Assembly: GCA_030673725.1 (NCBI GenBank)
Contig: DAOVIL010000022.1
Span: 1 to 7,290 of the forward strand
DNA length: 7,290 bases
From: Candidatus Aenigmatarchaeota archaeon
Lineage (GTDB): Archaea; Aenigmatarchaeota; Aenigmatarchaeia; QMZP01
Direction: 5' to 3'
Shown here: piece by piece, positions 5,135 through 7,290 of the stretch
How the letters are laid out: every line of letters starts with the position of its first letter
How positions within the stretch are numbered: position 1 is the stretch's first letter
Made by a program: the position numbers and the translations under genes
The notes under the pieces: generated by a model
Databases searched by the model: none
The model's input: the letters and a program-made list of their open reading frames with translations, nothing else
Told to the model about the DNA's origin: nothing

Positions 5135-5521
5135 ATGAACCATGATATGCTATCTGACGTGTTCAGCACGATAAAAAACACTGAAGCTGTAGGCAAAAAG
5201 GAATGCACAGTGAAGGCATCAAACCTCATAAAGGCTGTGCTGAAGATAATGCACCAGCACAAATACATAGGCGCCACTACACTGATAGAGGACGGAAAGA
5301 GCGGGATGATAAAGGTCCATCTCCTTGGGAAGATAAACGAGTGCAGGATAATCAGGCCAAGGTTCTCTTCAGGGAAGATGGAGTTCACAAAGTTCGAGAA
5401 GAGGTTCCTGCCGTCCTTTGACGTGGGTATAATAATAGTCAGCACTTCAAAAGGCGTGATGGACCATAACCAGGCAAAGAAGGAAGGCATAGGAGGGAAG
5501 CTTCTGGGCTTCGTGTATTAG
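5135..5521 (+). CDS. rps8: Ribosomal protein uS8 (S8)
   Basis: uS8 binds the central domain of 16S rRNA and is needed for 30S platform assembly. The 128 residues are of normal archaeal length. The N-terminal domain begins MNHDMLSDVFSTIKNTEAVGKKECTV (1-26). The C-terminal domain carries the family signature STSKGVMDHNQAKKEGIGGKLLGFVY (103-128). The ATG at 5135 has GAGGG (5126-5130) four bases upstream, overlapping the uS14 stop. A second in-frame ATG at 5147 would give a protein four residues shorter. In most archaea uL6 would follow; here an eL30-like gene starts one base after the stop codon. Confidence 0.97.
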   Translation: MNHDMLSDVFSTIKNTEAVGKKECTVKASNLIKAVLKIMHQHKYIGATTLIEDGKSGMIKVHLLGKINECRIIRPRFSSGKMEFTKFEKRFLPSFDVGIIIVSTSKGVMDHNQAKKEGIGGKLLGFVY

Positions 5522-5522
5522 T

Positions 5523-5789
5523 ATGAAGGCAACGGAAAAGGACGTGAAGAGCGCAATAAAGGACAAGAAGCTCGTGATGGGCAAGAGGACAATCATGAGG
5601 GGCCTGAAAGGCGGGGCCATCACCTCTGTCATATGCGCATCAAACTGCCCGGAAGGGATGAAGAAGGACCTGGAGCATTACGCCTCTGTTTCAAGCATCA
5701 CTGTAAAGGGCTTCGATGGGAACTCAGTCAAGCTGGGTGAAGTCTGCGGAAAGCCCTTCAATGTGCTCATAGTGGGCATCAGGAAGTAA
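5523..5789 (+). CDS. rpl30e: Ribosomal protein eL30 (L30e), L7Ae/L30e superfamily
   Basis: This 88-residue protein belongs to the L7Ae/L30e/S12e/Gadd45 RNA-binding superfamily, and eL30 is the best fit. It has an N-terminal helix (DVKSAIKDKKLVMGKRTIMRGLKGG, 7-31), the strand-turn ITSVICASNCPEGMKKDLEHYASVSSI (33-59) with the characteristic ASNCP, and a C-terminal LGEVCGKPFNVLIVGI (71-86). These match eL30 more closely than L7Ae, which would show a different kink-turn signature. It is slightly shorter than typical archaeal eL30 (about 95-105). The gene is followed by nusA, the usual archaeal partner, which supports the assignment. Unusually, the pair sits right after uS8 rather than beside the large RNA polymerase subunit genes. 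No Shine-Dalgarno is visible, so translation probably depends on reinitiation after uS8. Confidence 0.88.
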   Translation: MKATEKDVKSAIKDKKLVMGKRTIMRGLKGGAITSVICASNCPEGMKKDLEHYASVSSITVKGFDGNSVKLGEVCGKPFNVLIVGIRK

Positions 5790-5805
5790 ATCAGCATCAG
5801 GAAGT
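5776..5805 (+). repeat. 12-bp direct repeat with 18-bp period at the eL30 3' end
   Basis: GCATCAGGAAGT occurs at 5776-5787 and again at 5794-5805. The first copy covers the last codons of eL30 and the first base of its stop codon; the second lies just after the gene, next to the nusA TATA-like box. It looks like a short tandem duplication of the gene end. Confidence 0.7.
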
Positions 5806-5807
5806 CA

Positions 5808-5817
5808 TATTTAAAAA
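5808..5817 (+). promoter_or_regulatory. TATA-like box upstream of nusA
   Basis: TATTTAAAAA lies in the 63-base gap between eL30 and nusA, about 40 bases before the nusA ATG at 5853. A start near 5838 would leave a leader of about 15 bases containing a weak GGGAT (5845-5849). This suggests that nusA can be transcribed apart from the ribosomal genes. Confidence 0.5.
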
Positions 5818-5852
5818 CAACTCTATAAGATAAAACCAAGAACTGGGATAAG

Positions 5853-6260
5853 ATGTCAATAAAACTCGAGACCGATGCCATAAGAACGATAGCACTGTTC
5901 GAAAGCATGACGAAGGTCCATGCAAAGGACTGCCTGATAACGGACAACTGCATCTACTTCCTTGTGGAGCAGTCAAAGATAGGGCTGGCCATAGGCAAGG
6001 GCGGTATGGTCATAAAGAACGTCAAGAGGGCGTTGAACAAGAACGTCAAGATATTCGGATACGCTGACACCCCTGAGGAGATGATAAAGGGCATGATCCC
6101 AGAGCCCAGGAGCATAACCCTGAACGACGGCTCCATGGTGATCTCCATATCGCCCCAGGACAGGGTGAACGTGATAGGCAGGAACGGCGAGAACATAAAA
6201 GCCATCAGGGAGATAATGAAGAGGCACTTCTCCATAGAGAACCTCAGGCTGAGAATGTGA
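5853..6260 (+). CDS. nusA: Transcription elongation factor NusA, archaeal two-KH form
   Basis: Archaeal NusA is a small RNA-binding protein with two KH domains and lacks the RNA polymerase-binding and S1 domains of bacterial NusA. The 135 residues fit the archaeal length. The N-terminal TDAIRTIALFESMTKVHAKDCLI (7-29) is characteristic. The first KH domain has the GXXG loop in IGLAIGKGGMVIKNVKR (43-59); the second has DRVNVIGRNGENIKAIREIMKRHF (103-126), with G109 to G112. Between them lies the linker TPEEMIKGMIPEP (73-85). It most likely modulates elongation or termination of rRNA and ribosomal-protein transcription; that is a family-based view. It keeps eL30 as upstream neighbour, as in other archaea, but lies before rpo3 rather than uS12/uS7. 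Confidence 0.92.
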   Translation: MSIKLETDAIRTIALFESMTKVHAKDCLITDNCIYFLVEQSKIGLAIGKGGMVIKNVKRALNKNVKIFGYADTPEEMIKGMIPEPRSITLNDGSMVISISPQDRVNVIGRNGENIKAIREIMKRHFSIENLRLRM

Positions 6261-6261
6261 A

Positions 6262-6267
6262 TTTATA
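6262..6267 (+). promoter_or_regulatory. TATA-like box upstream of rpo3
   Basis: TTTATA begins right after the nusA stop codon and is about 27 bases before the rpo3 ATG at 6292. The spacing predicts a leaderless transcript, and no convincing Shine-Dalgarno precedes the ATG. Confidence 0.45.
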
Positions 6268-6291
6268 CCAATAAGGACAAAATAAGAGATT

Positions 6292-7050
6292 ATGAAAATA
6301 AAGATATTGCGCAAAAAGGATCCGCATCTGGAGTTCGTGATAGAAGGTGTCACACCGGCATTCGTGAACGCACTCCGGAGGATAATGGTATCAGAGGTCC
6401 CGACCCTTGCAGTGGACTGGGCAGACGTAGAGGACAACAACTCCGTCATATTCGACGAGATGCTGGTCCACAGGCTGGGCATGCTCCCGCTTGTGTTCGA
6501 CCCGAAGAAGCTCAACTTCACAGACGACTGCAAGTGCGACGGGAAGGGGTGCGTCCTCTGCCAGGCAGTCCTGGTGATGGACAAGGCAGGCCCCTGTATA
6601 GTGCATTCAGGCGACCTCAAGTCATCCAACAGGGAAGTCAGGCCAACAGACCCAAGGTTCATCCTGGTGGAGCTGCTGAAAGGGCAGCACGTGAAGCTGA
6701 GCGCTGTTGCCAGGCTGGGCAGAGGGAAGCAGCACGCCAAGTGGCAGGCTGCAAACGCCTCATACCAGTATTATCCGGAGCTGAAGGAAGCCAAGGCGAA
6801 CTCCCTCCCGAAGTGCCCGAAGGGCTGCCTCAAGAAGGTTGGCTCCAAGGTTGCCCTGAAGGACCCGGCCAAGTGCGACCTGTGCGATTTCTGTGCTGAA
6901 GCCGGCGTCAAGGTAGTGGGCAACCCCAACAAGTTCATATTCAGGGTGGAGTCTGTATCAGGCCTCAATCCGGCCTACATAGTCTCCAAGGCGGTCGAGA
7001 CACTCAGCGGGAAGGCAGACGAATTTAAGAAGAACCTCGGCAAACTATAA
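6292..7050 (+). CDS. rpo3: DNA-directed RNA polymerase subunit Rpo3 (subunit D)
   Basis: Rpo3 is the archaeal counterpart of bacterial alpha and eukaryotic Rpb3; it pairs with Rpo11 and nucleates polymerase assembly. The 252-residue length is typical. The dimerisation domain shows LEFVIEGVTPAFVNALRRIMVSEVPTLAVD (13-42) and MLVHRLGMLPL (57-67). Two cysteine modules are visible. The first, Cys80-X-Cys82-X4-Cys87-X2-Cys90, resembles the zinc loop of Rpb3. The second is a ferredoxin-like insert with Cys175, Cys195, Cys198 and Cys201, whose 20-3-3 spacing fits the [4Fe-4S] site known in Sulfolobus-type Rpo3; Cys179 is extra. Dimerisation sequence resumes with FIFRVESVSGLNPAYIVSKAVETLSGK (215-241). 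In most archaea the gene follows uS11; here it follows nusA. The ATG at 6292 fits the family start. Confidence 0.96.
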   Translation: MKIKILRKKDPHLEFVIEGVTPAFVNALRRIMVSEVPTLAVDWADVEDNNSVIFDEMLVHRLGMLPLVFDPKKLNFTDDCKCDGKGCVLCQAVLVMDKAGPCIVHSGDLKSSNREVRPTDPRFILVELLKGQHVKLSAVARLGRGKQHAKWQAANASYQYYPELKEAKANSLPKCPKGCLKKVGSKVALKDPAKCDLCDFCAEAGVKVVGNPNKFIFRVESVSGLNPAYIVSKAVETLSGKADEFKKNLGKL

Positions 7051-7059
7051 AGTGATACT

Positions 7060-7263
7060 ATGAGCACAAAGCTCATCGCTGTTTGGGTAATAGGCGCCCT
7101 GCTGCTTTTCGGCGGCGTCTGGATAGTGGACAACCTGGAGATGACTCTGGGCGTTCCTGTGGCATCCTACGCAATGGGAATGGTAGTCTCAATCATACTC
7201 TTCCTCCTGGCAGGCCTGTGCTGGATATCAGTCTCTGTTGGCGCCAGGCGCAGGTTACTATAA
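7060..7263 (+). CDS. Small two-helix membrane protein, unknown function
   Basis: I do not recognise this 67-residue protein. It has two clear hydrophobic segments, about residues 5-23 (LIAVWVIGALLLFGGVWIV) and 36-60 (with YAMGMVVSIILFLLAGLCWISV), joined by a short loop containing Asp24, Glu27 and Gly31. The C-terminus GARRRLL is basic, so both termini probably face the cytoplasm. There is no signal-peptidase site. The start lies nine bases after the rpo3 stop and is preceded by GTGAT (7052-7056), a usable partial Shine-Dalgarno, so it is likely cotranscribed with rpo3. Codon use resembles the neighbours. It may be a lineage-specific small integral membrane protein; nothing ties it to transcription except position. 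Confidence 0.75.
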   Translation: MSTKLIAVWVIGALLLFGGVWIVDNLEMTLGVPVASYAMGMVVSIILFLLAGLCWISVSVGARRRLL

Positions 7264-7277
7264 AACCCGTTCTTTTG

Positions 7278-7290
7278 AAAGCGCTTTTAA
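7278..7290 (+). promoter_or_regulatory. Palindrome and TATA-like sequence at the right edge
   Basis: AAAGCGCTTT (7278-7287) is a perfect 10-bp palindrome running into GCTTTTAA at the window end, the same bases that begin the TATA-like box before uS17. It may be the start of a promoter for a gene beyond the window. A T-run at 7273-7276 could help end the preceding transcript. The cut prevents a firm call. Confidence 0.3.

Noticed and set aside
5497..5512. GAAGC/GCTTC hairpin near the end of uS8
   Set aside because: It lies in conserved coding sequence (GKLLGF) and has no T-run, so it is probably a by-product of codon use.
5973..6740. Minus-strand open frame of 255 codons
   Set aside because: It lies wholly antisense to nusA and rpo3, both of which have unmistakable family motifs. 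The length results from codon bias leaving few stops on the opposite strand.
1..7290. A defence system, CRISPR array, IS element, tRNA or rRNA
   Set aside because: I found no transposase, nuclease, reverse transcriptase or repeat-spacer pattern, and saw no cloverleaf or rRNA-like sequence on either strand by eye.

Overview
This is an archaeal chromosomal segment built around the conserved ribosomal-protein supercluster (the S10/spc region). Archaeal identity is clear. The window has aIF1, the RNase P protein Rpp29/Rnp1, S4e, an L30e-type protein, a small two-KH archaeal NusA and RNA polymerase subunit Rpo3 with an iron-sulfur-type cysteine domain. Several genes also have TATA-box-like sequences, rather than bacterial -35/-10 elements, at the right distance from their starts. 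Base composition looks balanced to moderately GC-rich. Arginine is mostly AGG and isoleucine often ATA. An extended uS14, a long Lys/Ala/Glu tail on uS3 and the altered gene order hint at a DPANN-type lineage, but that assignment is inference.

Layout. Bases 1-981 hold the end of uS3, then uL29 and aIF1. A hairpin followed by a T-run after aIF1 looks like a terminator. Bases 982-2125 are an accessory block inside the supercluster. It has a short minus-strand gene (1020-1220) and an unrecognised 241-residue plus-strand gene (1400-2125), transcribed divergently from a 179-bp region with two TATA boxes, a 14-bp perfect palindrome and a 7-bp hairpin beside the ribosome binding site. From 2165 the ordinary archaeal order resumes: Rnp1, uS17, uL14, uL24, eS4, uL5, uS14, uS8. 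These genes are tightly packed and several overlap.

After uS8 the usual order breaks. Instead of uL6, eL32, eL19 and so on, the window has eL30, NusA and Rpo3. In most archaea the first two lie beside the large RNA polymerase subunit genes, and Rpo3 lies in the S13-S4-S11 cluster. A small two-helix membrane protein follows Rpo3, and a TATA-like sequence at the right edge suggests another unit beyond.

Functionally this is a core translation and transcription neighbourhood: 30S and 50S proteins, an initiation factor, tRNA 5'-end maturation (RNase P), a transcription elongation factor and an RNA polymerase assembly subunit. TATA-like boxes before uL29, uS17, nusA and rpo3 suggest several promoters rather than one long operon. 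No defence system, CRISPR array, transposon, tRNA or rRNA is visible. The least explained parts are the 982-2125 block and the small membrane protein at the end.
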